A stretch of DNA of 64,000 nucleotides from Marthasterias glacialis (lineage: Eukaryota; Echinodermata; Asteroidea; Forcipulatida; Asteriidae). The notes under the pieces were generated by a model that searched no databases, was not told where the DNA came from, and saw nothing but the letters and a program-made list of their open reading frames with translations. Numbering within the stretch: position 1 is the stretch's first letter; each line of letters begins with the position of its first letter. Below, in pieces: positions 9,892 through 22,000 of this stretch. The stretch is from the NCBI GenBank assembly GCA_911728455.2, contig OU452230.1, positions 449,001-513,000 on the forward strand, read 5' to 3'. A program made the position numbers and the translations under genes.

Positions 9892-12800
9892 ATGGAGGAC
9901 ACTACCCCTGACTTTCAAGATTTACTAGCTGCATTTGACATCCCAGATATGAGGGTTAAGATTAGTGAAGTCCGATCCCTTGCCCCAGTCAGCTCTTCAT
10001 CTGACGTGCCTAAAACAACCCCCTCTGTATCCACTTCAAGTGCACCTATTGTCAAGCAAGAACCAGGTGTTAACATCTCACAACCATCATGGCAACCTAC
10101 AGGAGATGATGGAAGTCATCAAGGTCAAGGATTACAAGTTTCTGATGTAGCTGTGTCTGATGTAGATAAACTAAACCCAAACATCTCAGTTGCAACTTCC
10201 ATGACACAACAAGAAAGTGTCAAGTCAATCGCTAATGGGACCACAGTCAGCAACGGTGACGGGACGCGGAATTTCTTCCAGACATTTAGGGACACAGACT
10301 TCGCGCAACATTCAAAGGTCGTTTCTTCAACCCTTCAAGCAAACTCATGGGCTAAGTCTCCAAGCTCGTCAAATGTCACCATTGTTCCCAAACCAATTAG
10401 ACCACAGAAAACATCACCAATAGTTACATCTGTGCAAAAACTTGGAAGACCAACAATGTCCATTGGTAATATGCAACTATCCAAAGCGTCACAGAAAATA
10501 GTGGTAGCATCGACTAAAACAATCATGACAAATATGCGTGTTACCATGGCCAATAGTAAGCAACCCTTAGTCATTCCGATCAGTAAAAATGCAATCCCAC
10601 CGTTAATATTTGGCAGGAGTGCCTCCCAGCAAGCACCTAGTAAAAATGCAGTTATTGTAGATGTTACAAGTTGCAGTTTAGGATCTAAAAGCTCATCTAC
10701 AGTACCTGTAACTACGAGTCTTATCAAGATTGCTGAAAAAAAGACTGCAAAACTATCTCCTGAAACCCTCCTGAAACGAATGAACCCGATTCCTAAATAC
10801 GTCCCAAAAGCCAAACAGTTCTTAGAGTGGACACAAAACAGAAGTCCTTCACAAAAAAGAAAATCCACGCAAGTAACGCACCCATGCGATGAATGTGGTG
10901 ATATTTTCATCTTTGAATCCAGTCTAACGATGCACATGGAGCGGCGTAGTGTGCAGATTTCCTTCAACTGCATCTTCTGCTTGGGTCGTAGCCTCATGTT
11001 TTATAACAAGTGCAGCTTCTTTGCACACTTAAGAAAACACAGCCAGATGATGAAAGTAAACATGAACTATGCTAGTCAGATAGCTAAAGCTACAGTGGCA
11101 TCCCTTAGCTATGTTAATAAAGTAGTTGTCCCAGTGGATGTAAATAAGACTGTTTCATCAGACAACGATAAATCAATAAGCAGAGACACAACAGAGTCAT
11201 CTTCAGAACATCTTCAATCCTCAGACAAGGAGATTGAATCCCTTGAAGTCACTGATGCACAAACCGGTGATGTAGCTCCAACTGCTGCAGCATCTGCAAA
11301 TTCTGAATTATCACACAAATGCAACATCTGTCTGATGAAATTCAAAACCCAGTCAGCACTTCTTTGGCATATGCAATATAAGCAGGCGAACATGGTAAAG
11401 TGTCACACATGTAAAATGGATTTGCCCAACTCCTGTCAGCTGAAAGCTCACACCATCATGCACTCAGACACGCCATGCTCTTGGGTGTGCCCTGAGTGCT
11501 CACAGAGATTCACCAGCTTGAAGGTATTCAGCAGTCATATCACTAATAACTGCTTCCATTGGTACCGTCAGATGCGTATTGAATGCATGCTGTGCTCTAG
11601 GTTTGTTGTCAACTATACAGACCATTTAGATAAAGGACATGAGATGTTGTTTTATCGTTGTGTATCTTGTGCTATGGCGTTCAAGACGCTCCAAGCTTTA
11701 AAGGAGCACAGTGAGCAGAAGCATCAAGTCCAACCTGGCTCTCCCTTATGTCGTATCATCTCGAAGTGTCCATTCTGTGAGACAGTCTTCATGCAGAAAC
11801 CCTTACTCCTAGCCCATATTAAAGTACACATTAACCAAGACAAACAGCTCAAGAGCAAGTACATCTATAACTGCTACATCTGTAATACAGTTTACACCAA
11901 TATTGTTTACTTCAAGAAGCATTTCTCAAAGGCTCACAAAGTCCAGAAGCAGTACCACTGTGACTACTGTCGTCGACGGTTTCTTCATTACACTGATCTA
12001 CTGTCCCACTTCAAAACAGGGACTCCCTCTGGTCTGTCCTCCAAGATATCAGTGTCAGATGGGATTTGTAAAGCAGCAAGTTCTAATCGGTTCAAGAACT
12101 ACATCGAACTAAGCAAAGATGCTAGGATTGCCGAGTCTAATTCATCATCATCTGATGCTTCTGAATCAAGTTTATCCAACATGACAAATGATGCAAAGCC
12201 TAAAGAGCAGTCACTGAATAAACTGTACGTCAAGAAAACACGCAGCTGTCCAGGTTGTAGGAAAGAAGGTAAAATCGTCTTCTTCCAGAAAGAAACTGAT
12301 CTTAGATCTCATATGAGTAAAGTTCATCCTCAAATGAAACTCTCAGTCATCAACTCTGAAGATTGTGTCAAGTATGTAACTATCAAGCCCAGGGAAAGCA
12401 CACCATCAGACCCTAACAATAAAGAGGATCCAACGAACTCTAATCCAGATGAAGATTCAAGAAAACGTAAAATCAACCTGGAAACTGAGGAGGAAAATCC
12501 AAAACAAAAAAGAGCACGAGCACGAATCGAACTGCCTACTGAGTTTGATTGCGCCAAGTGTGGCCATCATTCTACTGACAGGTCAGAGTTCAAAGTTCAC
12601 ATTGAAGCCCACCGACCTGACCGCTCATTCTCGCAGTGTGAAGAATGTGGCATTTGCTTCCGCATCGAGGTAGCGCTACGTAAACATCTCTTCATCCAGC
12701 ATGGTATTAGAGAGTTTAATGCCTATAGGTTGGCGTTGCTGGGTAACAATTCATGCCCAGCACCAGATAACGAGGATACAAACTCTGCTGTTCCAGACAA

Positions 12801-12981
12801 CATACCTGCACCAACACCTACAGTGGTACCTTCTCAATCAGCTGGGATATCAGATAGACCAGTGGCATTAGAATGTCAGGTTTGTTATAAAACATTTCAA
12901 TTGGAAGGGACTCTACGAGTTCATATGAGGAATCATGGTATGGCATTCATTCGTTCTAAACGTTCCATTAGTGGTGATTAA
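9892..12981 (+). CDS. ZNF592: C2H2 zinc-finger protein of the ZNF592/ZNF687/ZNF532 family
   Basis: An uninterrupted 1029-aa reading frame. The N-terminus MEDTTPDFQDLLAAFDIPD matches the start of vertebrate ZNF592 and ZNF687 (consensus TPDFDDLLAAFDIPD), the strongest evidence for the family. Fourteen C2H2-type fingers begin near residues 332, 358, 474, 502, 531, 563, 588, 624, 659, 688, 784, 885, 914 and 993; several have long or irregular His spacing, as in this family. The first third is Ser/Thr/Lys-rich and disordered, with IPPLI near residue 235. An earlier in-frame ATG at 9877 lies before the acceptor ending at 9883, so 9892 is preferred. In vertebrates these proteins form the Z3 module with ZMYND8 on chromatin; an invertebrate member would be the pre-duplication orthologue, so the symbol is for the family. 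The coding region is intronless here. Confidence 0.9.
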   Translation: MEDTTPDFQDLLAAFDIPDMRVKISEVRSLAPVSSSSDVPKTTPSVSTSSAPIVKQEPGVNISQPSWQPTGDDGSHQGQGLQVSDVAVSDVDKLNPNISVATSMTQQESVKSIANGTTVSNGDGTRNFFQTFRDTDFAQHSKVVSSTLQANSWAKSPSSSNVTIVPKPIRPQKTSPIVTSVQKLGRPTMSIGNMQLSKASQKIVVASTKTIMTNMRVTMANSKQPLVIPISKNAIPPLIFGRSASQQAPSKNAVIVDVTSCSLGSKSSSTVPVTTSLIKIAEKKTAKLSPETLLKRMNPIPKYVPKAKQFLEWTQNRSPSQKRKSTQVTHPCDECGDIFIFESSLTMHMERRSVQISFNCIFCLGRSLMFYNKCSFFAHLRKHSQMMKVNMNYASQIAKATVASLSYVNKVVVPVDVNKTVSSDNDKSISRDTTESSSEHLQSSDKEIESLEVTDAQTGDVAPTAAASANSELSHKCNICLMKFKTQSALLWHMQYKQANMVKCHTCKMDLPNSCQLKAHTIMHSDTPCSWVCPECSQRFTSLKVFSSHITNNCFHWYRQMRIECMLCSRFVVNYTDHLDKGHEMLFYRCVSCAMAFKTLQALKEHSEQKHQVQPGSPLCRIISKCPFCETVFMQKPLLLAHIKVHINQDKQLKSKYIYNCYICNTVYTNIVYFKKHFSKAHKVQKQYHCDYCRRRFLHYTDLLSHFKTGTPSGLSSKISVSDGICKAASSNRFKNYIELSKDARIAESNSSSSDASESSLSNMTNDAKPKEQSLNKLYVKKTRSCPGCRKEGKIVFFQKETDLRSHMSKVHPQMKLSVINSEDCVKYVTIKPRESTPSDPNNKEDPTNSNPDEDSRKRKINLETEEENPKQKRARARIELPTEFDCAKCGHHSTDRSEFKVHIEAHRPDRSFSQCEECGICFRIEVALRKHLFIQHGIREFNAYRLALLGNNSCPAPDNEDTNSAVPDNIPAPTPTVVPSQSAGISDRPVALECQVCYKTFQLEGTLRVHMRNHGMAFIRSKRSISGD

Positions 12982-13269
12982 GTACATGTTAATCAATAAG
13001 TAGGATGCACCATGCCAAAACCAGGCACTTCCTGCTAAAACTCCAAACTGAGCTTAATGGCTCATCAAAAAGATGAGATCTTTCAATTAATACCTAATTA
13101 GTGCCTATAAGGTACATGTAGGTATTTCTCAACATATAGAATGTTTAAGACATCACATCACATTGATATTAAGGCAGATGTTTTGGTTTGTCTTTGCTCT
13201 TAATGCTGTTTCACTATTTCTGAGAAGTGCCTGATTTGGCGTGGGGCATCCCAAATGTCACTTAAACAA

Positions 13270-13601
13270 TAGACCGTTCCATTAAGCCCTGCCTACTAAC
13301 GCTTTGACCAATCACAGCCTGGTAACGCCACTGAAAGTCAGACAAAAGTTTGACATGTTCAAATTCCATTAGAAAAGTAAACAAACTGCTGCCATTGTTC
13401 TAACACACAACAGCACACACAACTGTACTAGCTTTTGTTTTAATTTGTTCGTATTTCGTTCACGAAAACCATGTTTGTGTATGTATCCGAAAAGTTTTTG
13501 TGGCCGCAACCGAACCACTGCTGTGATCGTAGTAAGAAAGTCACACCATGTGCTGTTGATAATCAGTTGCTAAGGTAGGCTGGGCTTAATGAATTGGTCT
13601 A
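13270..13601. mobile_element. 332-bp foldback element with TAGACC termini
   Basis: The left end TAGACCGTTCCATTAAGCCC and the complement of the right end TAGACCAATTCATTAAGCCC match over about 28 bp, extending into GCCTAC. It shares its terminal hexamer with the elements at 7478, 9495 and 29728. There is no ORF. Confidence 0.65.
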
Positions 13602-15133
13602 ATCTTGACACAACATTGACTTCCATTAAGATGATTTAAGAGTAATGAAGTCCCTGTAATTTCCAGAGTTTTGGGAATATTTTTAAAGAACAGACAATCA
13701 AGAAAAGGCAACGTTTTTTCATTTCGAGTAAATGATAATAAATTATTACAAACCCAACAAGTGGAAAATGCAATTAAACCAAACTTATATGTTGAACAAA
13801 TCAATCGGTAAAATTTAAATGTTCAAATGTGACAATCTTAATGATTGTTTGATGTTCCCGACATTTATTTATGCTCTAAAACAAATCCAAGAGTTTGTGG
13901 ACAAAATGCTCAAGATTTGTAGTCATTATTTTTACTGTAAAGCAGAATATAAAATGTTTTACCGATACAATGATCATCTTGATATCAGAATAAAATATTT
14001 AGTCTTTACATGTTTTGTGCAAACTGAAATATGATTGCTAACATTGAGTAGCAAATGGATAGATGTTGTCAGGGTTGTGTAGAATCTTGCTATGGTATAC
14101 CTGTGCAAGGGAAATTATTCACTGATACTGTAATCAATGAAATGTGATTACCATTTCCCCAAATCCTCCAAAATCTATTTTTGGTTTTTGACCTGATGCT
14201 GTTTGATTTACAATGTAGTCCTACTCAGCCCAACTTTCAATCCTTAGTATTGGGCTGGTAATCCTCCATACATGTACAGTGTATTGAGGTGGGATGGTTT
14301 GGGTGTTGATTGCTGTTGCACTTCCATAGATTCAGAAAGAATGGATACATGTCACAACATCTTTGGAGTTCAGAACAACTTCAATATCTGTAATTATCGC
14401 AACTCTTTTTGGAAACTACATTTTTTTTTAGGGTCATGAAAAGCAAAAGAACTTTTTGGTTTTTGTACCTTAATGAAAGCATTAAAAGGTAAATACTCCA
14501 TCAGCTGGATTGGATGACTTGTGCGAATACCTCCAACTGTACGTTACTTGTAGGTGATCTGGTCAATATTTTCTTGTTTCATAAGCAACAAAAACCATCC
14601 CTTACATTTTGTTACATTTTGAAATTGTGTATTCAGAATTTAATATTGTATTTGTATATTGAGTGTTTGATTTGTATTTTCTTAAACAGTTTGCCTGTCT
14701 CTACTGCATTCAAGACTTCATGATGTTTTCATGGCATAGTAACAAAATATCAGACAGACAAGATTTTCCAATTATTGTATATATATACATGGAAATGCAG
14801 GGAAGCAGAATTATTTTAAATTATTATGAGTTTACAGCATCCATGCTTGAGATTATTGAGATTGTACATGGTATGTTGTTAATGACCTGCATGGTCCATT
14901 GCTGTCCAAAATACTGTCACGATACTCCCTTCCCAAAAGATTACACGACAAATCAATGAATTAGGAATGTATTTCAAAATTATTTGCATTCTTTATTTCA
15001 AAATTTTTACTTCAATACTTCAGTTATATAAATAAGTGCAAAACTCATTTGTACAATTAAAACATTGTTTTATACACAAATATTGTCAATTAATTGGATC
15101 TGACAAATGTTTATATTGTACAATAATTTAGAA

Positions 15134-15307
15134 TATTAAGTTTTAGTCGTTATTATATTGATACATAAGGTCTTTGTACACGCAAGCAGTCTCAAGCTCG
15201 GCAGTAACTAATTTACAGTATTAAGTTTTAGTTTTTGTTGTATTGATGCTAAGAAAGTCTTTGTATACTATTGTTCACGTTTGCAGTCTCATGCTCTGCA
15301 TTAACTC
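15134..15307 (+). repeat. Imperfect tandem duplication, unit about 85-90 bp
   Basis: Two adjacent units begin TATTAAGTTTTAGT (15134 and 15219) and share TATTGAT, GTCTTTGTA, GCAGTCTCA and a closing TAACT. They are diverged by substitutions and a small insertion. Confidence 0.65.
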
Positions 15308-16038
15308 AATTTCATGGAACTCTTGGTAGTTCAAAATGATCTGGACCAATTTTTGATCAAATTGATGAGCAGAAAATCTTTGTTAAAGCAAAAGTAAATA
15401 GGGAACCAGTCACTTGCATGATATATGATATAGCATTTTGGTTGGTAACCCATTTATGCTAAGCAAGATTATTCTTTGATTTTGCAAACGTTAGTGTTTC
15501 GAGAAGGTGGATCCATTTTCAGGTTTTGTGCTGAATTTCTAGGGCAAAGAATACTTGCTCATGCAAAACGGTTATTTGCCAAATCTTGAACTACATGCAT
15601 AAGCTTGGAGTCTGCTTCTGACTTTTTTTTAGTTTGGCATCATCATGCTATTAGAAACAAGATGTGATGAAAGCACTGAAGTTGTAAAATACCTACTTTT
15701 TATGTACGATCATGTTTATGTGGTTTTTGTAATCAGAAAATTAAGTCATGATTTGGAGGCATCCTAGAGTACAAGCTAAATTGTGATGTTTCATTTTTTC
15801 CGCTTAACACTGGGTGGCATTTCTGGCAGCAATTACGTCATCCCACCTCCACCTCCACCTCCACCAAGGTTGTTTTTTAAAATTCTTCATGTACTTGTAC
15901 ACAAGCTACTTTGACTACTGTAAACCAATTGGCAATACAATTTCTCTGTGAGCTTGATGGTCCAGTAATTGTGTACAAAGTTGCCACTGACCAAGTGTCT
16001 TTAAATAAAGTGAAGAATTAGATTAAAAAAGGTTAATC

Positions 16039-16207
16039 CTGAGCCCAATTTCAAAGAGCTGCTTTAGCAAAATTAAGCAGGATTACCAGTCACGGATGGT
16101 ACAAGCAACATGGTATTATGGTTGGTAACCTTATTCTGGTATTAGCGTGTTTGTGTTGTGCTTAGCTAGATTTTGTGCTTAAGCAGCTCTATGAAATTAG
16201 GCCCAGC
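16039..16207. mobile_element. Foldback MITE with GGGC..ATTTCA..AAG termini
   Basis: The left end GAGCCCAATTTCAAAGAGCT and the complement of the right end GGGCCTAATTTCATAGAGCT continue into CTGCTTnAGCA. It resembles the elements at 21139, 32132 and 58721 in its ends but not in its core. Confidence 0.65.
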
Positions 16208-18922
16208 AAGAAACAAAACCTAACATCAATTGATTTACACAGATTCAGCTTTTGCCGGATAAGTTTACAAATGTCTGTGGATGCTTAAATAGTCACATGG
16301 AATTTGAACTGGTAATTATTCATAAAAGTAGGCTTATTTACCATTAATAAATACCTCAGAGAGTTTACGACTCTGATTGGTCAAAGAGTGGGGGTGTATT
16401 TGCATGTGATATAAAGACCGGCTGTGTGAACTGGCCAATAAATGGCCCCTAAACAAGTATGAGATTGTTGTGTAAAAGTTCTGTATGCACTCTGCATTTT
16501 TGTGTGGGGAACTAGGCCTATATCAAATCAACTGTTTTCTTTGTGCTTATGTTTGTTTTTTATTTTGGCAAGGAGAGATGGTTCCTCACGTGTGCGCTTA
16601 CCAGGCGTATGCGTGAACGCACAGACAGTGATTGAAACCAACATAATGCAAAGCATAAAGCCAAACACCAACCAAAGTTAATTTTCAAAGCTCATAGTCT
16701 GGTTCTTGAAAATATGCATAAATAGTTAATTATATGTAAGAGATTAGGTGCCATGCAACAATAGAACAGCTTTTGAAACTACAGAATGGACCTTGAACAT
16801 GAATAGAACCATTCTAAAAAAAACTTTGTTTTGCATTGAAGGTACATGTATTTATTAATGGCAATAACAGCATGAGAACTCGATCTTTACTGCATGGTAA
16901 TGACCTTGGTTGGTGGCTGGCTGCTCGATCCATTAACCGCAGCCAGCTACTCACCCAATTATTACCGCGCACTGAAGACCAGGTCCACACACTGGTATTG
17001 CCTAATTAATGCATGTAACTCTTGCAAGTAATGTTCACATCCTAATCATGAAAGGTGATAATTGGACAATCTTGTTGTGATTCACTTATTGTTGAGATGT
17101 AGTTCTTACTATAACCTGAGATGAATATAGGAAGCACAGCTTAATGCAAAACAGCATTTCTTTTAATGGAAGACAGTCTCATGTAAAAAGTTATCATTAA
17201 TAAATAGCTACCTTCCAATCCAGAGTTTGGTTAGAATTCAGAATGATAACACAGTCTTGTAAATGTCTGGTAGAATGTTCTTTTCATTTCCTTAAAGAAA
17301 AGCTACAGTATGGTTGTGGAATACAGTGAGACAAATAGAGCCATTAAAGTCAAGTTATTGTGTTTGAAACATTGAATGGAAAGACCATCTTTGGGTTTTG
17401 ACACTGGTCTGCTTTCCAATTCCTAGCTTTATAAAAGTTATCCTTAACTTCCAATACAAAATGGTTCAACTTTTAAACTTTAACTCTGCGGAAGTTTCAG
17501 TTATTACAGTAGAAAAAGTATTTTTTATTAAAATTGATAATTTATTTGTTGTAAAAAAAAAAACATTAATTGGAAAGACACGATTATTTCACAATTTTTT
17601 AATACAAGTGTGTACCAAATTAAAAAGATAAAACGGAAATACAATACAATCAAAAATAGTTTTTTTTCCACATAGAAATGCAAGTTGTTTTAAAATGTTT
17701 GAGTGAAAAATAAACCTCTCCACAAGACTCTCAAGTTATCGTTCACTTTTGCTAGATTTTATTTCAGATTAGATTTATCCTAACTATTAAAATCAACATC
17801 AGTTATTCCCACAAAATGTTCTGCCTATAATCACGCTAACACTGTAAATTTAGCCAGTATGCCTGCTGCATTTTAGCATCTCAAAGTCTCCCATCAACAC
17901 AATAGTAAGTTAAGAAAATCCTTCAAAATAATGTACATGTATTGAAATGCAACTACACTTTCTGTCTAGTGTGTTAGTCTTTTAAAGTACAGTACAAAAA
18001 TCTTGTCTCACCCTAAAAACAGTTTTTTACATTGTACACAAGTTGCATAAACTGACACTTCAAGATTCTTGTCCCAAAGACAAGTTAGACCTTTACTATA
18101 CTGCCACACTTCATCATGTTCCCTGTCTGTAATAATATTAATGAATACTGATTCTCACTGTACCAAAAAGGATCAGACCATTTTACCGTTCTCACCTCAG
18201 TTTGGTTTCATTGATTTGAATATGGAAATAAAGCAAAATGGCAGGGCTGCAACATGGTTTGCCGTATTCAAAACCTAGACTTGTATTTTGGCTCTGGCTC
18301 TGGCTAGTCAGAGATGTCAAAAAGAAGGGAGACTCTGTCCTTGTTTGAAGTCTCGTACAAAAACTATACGGTTTCTAAAATACTGAGAGAGCCTAAGTTG
18401 GACCCAAGCGTAAGTCTTGGTTTCAAGACAGACTTATTGACATGATTTACACTTCTGACAAACTTTGTCTTGGGCGTAGACGTAGTTATAATTATATAAA
18501 GTACATTACAAACTGATATCAAATACTGCAAAAGTAAATATCTCTAATGAAATCACACAAAATCTTTGGTAATTGTTTCTTATATTGCAAAGTGCTGCAA
18601 CTTCTTATATTCAGTTTATGAAGTTCTTATATTTTATAACAAATTACAAAGGTTAAAATGGTAGTGATAAAAAACTATCGGCCTTTCTAATTTTCTCTTT
18701 TTTAAAATTTGTTTTGCCGTGACAGTGTTTTAAGATGCACAATTCATAAAATCTCAATGCATACATACAGCGCCAATTTCACAGCTTCAAAATCAGTTAT
18801 GAGCTTCAGAATAAGCCATCAAACCATGAGAATCCACTTACAGGTAATAACGGATCAATGAAATGTAATTCATAATCCTGTATGGATGTAAAAAAAAGTG
18901 TCAATGAGTCTCCAACAATTCC

Positions 18923-19004
18923 TCAAAGCTGAATAGAAGGAACGTTTAACGACCTTTGGACGGATGGAGTCAGTGAAGATAACTCACTAACCTGTAGACG
19001 GGAT
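18923..19004 (-). CDS. EPB41L4A: EPB41L4A candidate last exon
   Basis: The acceptor CATTGTAG joins in the required phase and gives 26 residues ending NVPSIQL then TGA at 18923-18925. It is the first fitting exon found downstream of exon 20, but it has no remembered homology, so the true 3' end may differ. Confidence 0.5.
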
Positions 19005-22000
19005 CTACAATGTCCTATGATAAAAATGATGTCCCCAAGCATCTTGGTAGACAAAAACGTGGAAGAAATGTCAAGACAACTATTGACATGTAATTTGGTC
19101 TGACTATTGGAAGCACCTTGTGAGGATGGATCATTGCAGGGATCTTCTAGGGAAGTTACAAACCTCAGCATCAAACGACAAAAACATAAAACAAACATTA
19201 ACGTCATATCTTTAATCTCGAGCTGCACAACATGACAAATCAGCCCATAACTTGATGACAACGATTGTGAAAAGTAGCGGTCATCTTGGCTGGGATTCGA
19301 ACCCTCAACCTTGTGGTAGCAAGGCTTACGAGTTAACTGATGACTCTATATTCAAAGTTCAGTCAGTAGATCATGATGATCTCCATCCAGTGTGCTGACT
19401 CGAATCATCTCCTGTGTGGTTAAACTGTAGCGCTTCAACCTTCAACAAAATAAAATAATAGTAAAAGTAATTAAAAGACTCAAACCATTTCAAACTGGTA
19501 ATACCACTCCGCACTAATGATGTCACTTTTGCTTGAAAAATACCCGGAGGTCAGACAAACATCCCACCACTCACAGATCACACGATCAATGCCTCGGAAT
19601 GCCTGACCACAAGTCGTACAATACGTGTATTGTATGTACGTTCGACCGGCGCGTTCGTCATTGAAATTTGACACGTCTGAGATCCAGGTACTTGTGTGAC
19701 CGATTTTTAGCATTGGTGCGGAGTGCTATTGAAAAAAAAGTGGGTTTGGGTACGTCAGTAAGGGTATGAGTTGACCTTGTCCCTTGGCACACACTGGGAA
19801 AACAATTATCATGTAGAATGAATAATGAGCATGAGAGTTGGCAACTAAATATTTACATCTTCCAAAAGTTACAAGGGCTATTTACTTGATGTAATAATTA
19901 ATTGATGTTACAAATGCATCAGGGTTAATGCGTATTAACGATCGAGAGCAGACAGTTTGAGGGTTGATCAAACCATACAGCAAGGACCAAGATGGCTGGG
20001 CTGATGGGGAAACACCAAAAGGGAATTTCAACAGATTGATACAGATATACATGGGATTGTCATGATAGTTGCAATTAGGTAGTTATAATACATACTTATG
20101 AATAGGCTGATGGATTGAGGTTTGCGATATACTGTAGGCTACAGCAATGGAGTGGAGATTAAAGGCTGGTTTAAAAATGCCAAATTCAATTTGAATACAT
20201 TTGTAAGGAGGTTATATCCATTAAGAAGTCAGCTGATTAAAATATTTAAGTCTGATATTGTATGGGATGGTAGTGATTAAAAAGAAAGGTTGATTATAAT
20301 GAACCAATCATGCTCAATGTAAACAAAATACATTGTGCAATACAAGAAGAAACGTGGAGTTGCTGTAACTTTTGAATGGATGTTGACATTTTCATTTGCA
20401 AAGGGCACTTTAATTTCAAGCATGCAAATATTTTGAAGGAGTACCAAGACATGAGGGCCTGAACACACTAGAGGCTGGCCTCCATGCCACTCCAGGCATT
20501 TCATTCACACTAGTCTAGCTGCTTTATATTGTGGTATCAAGCAGCTATGGTTATTATTCTGCTGTGGCATTTTGTAGGATGAAACACCCACAGGGTTGGC
20601 AAGTAGATAAGTTAAGAATGATCAAACCAAGCCACAGTGGTGATGAAAGGTAAGGACAGAGAAGCACAAATGATAAGGACTGGTTGGATTTTGATAAGTG
20701 AAGGAATTAAGGTAGTTTGTCACACATGTTTCAATACAACACCATCAACTTACCAACTACAATAAGAACTACAGTTGAGCAATTAGTCTGAGGGTTTAGA
20801 AAACAAACACATCTCAGTACAAATGTTAAAATAACTGCACAAACTATTCCACTCTTACACTCTGCTATAACATTGAACAACCACTTAAAAACAGGTCCTG
20901 AATGTGATCCTTTTGGACAAATTATAAATAAAAGGTTTGAGTATGCTCAGTTTAACAGACGGTTAGTAATGAAGTGCAAATAAAAACAGAATTTGATCAG
21001 CTGTTGAAACTAGACCTATTGTACATGTAGCACAGCAAGCCTACAATCCTAAAGTTCCTGTAGAAGCTGAGGAGACACTACAACAATGAAGACAAATTAA
21101 TTTTACTTCTTGCACTAAGCAATGTGATAAAAGCACTTGGCTTGATTTCACAAAGCACTAAGATTCATCTTAAGATGAGTTGTCAATATCGTTATAGTGA
21201 TTTGTACTGTGACATAGCAATCAAGATTGATCACATCTTAAGAACAGTCTTAGCTCTTTGTCAAATCGAACCCAGGACACTTGGTTCCTTTTTATTTAGT
21301 CCTACAGGCACAATGGGTTGGAATCAAACCCTCATTCCATATTGTAGAATAAAGGGTCTATACATAAGAGTATACATGGGCAAGGATCAAATAGTACTCT
21401 TAGAATAATTAAGAATTCTCCAGACAGCATTTACTACCATTTAACACTTTAGCATGGATAATACTAGCAGTGAAATTCAACAACTTTGAACTTTGAACTC
21501 ACCCTCTGCTGTAGTTGGGCTTGTACCCAGGAGGGAAGTCTGGTAAATCACCTGCATAACTGTCTTCTTGTTGGTTTCTAGCAGTGTCTCCATTTACTTG
21601 CATGTCCCTCTCATCAACCAGTGAAGACGTGATGCATGAGTGATGAGGCTCTAATGGTCGAGACCATAAATGATTGCTCTGCTTCTCATTTGACTCCGTG
21701 TTGTTGTTAAGAATAAATGGAGCTCCTTTGAGTAATACATAATGATTAGTGTTAACTGTGGCTATACCTACATTCTTTTGTTTTTCTACTAATGTGGGTG
21801 TAACAATAAAACACTTTGATTAGAGTAGCTTGTGTGCATTAATTGGGATTAACAGACCTTATGCATATGAGTAGGGCGCCCTCACATACAGGCTAAAAGG
21901 AGGTTGCTCAATTGCCCATCCTGTGGGCTGCAAGTACAAATTTGTGTATTTCCATTGTTTTCTCATTGATTCACTTCCAAGATGACAGCACAATGACGTC

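Larger units (their letters stand above)
12982..18922. other. Convergent intergenic and 3' UTR stretch
   Basis: No coding exon was recognised. Both flanking genes end into this region, so parts should be their 3' UTRs; AATAAA-like signals exist (for example near 13737 and 13988) but none is decisive. It holds foldbacks at 13270-13601 and 16039-16207, a tandem duplication at 15134-15307, a short CCACCT repeat at 15841-15865 and AT-rich sequence. Confidence 0.5.

Noticed and set aside
10335..10997. A 220-codon open frame antisense to the zinc-finger exon
   Set aside because: It lies wholly opposite strongly coding sequence, resembles no family and has no splice or promoter support.
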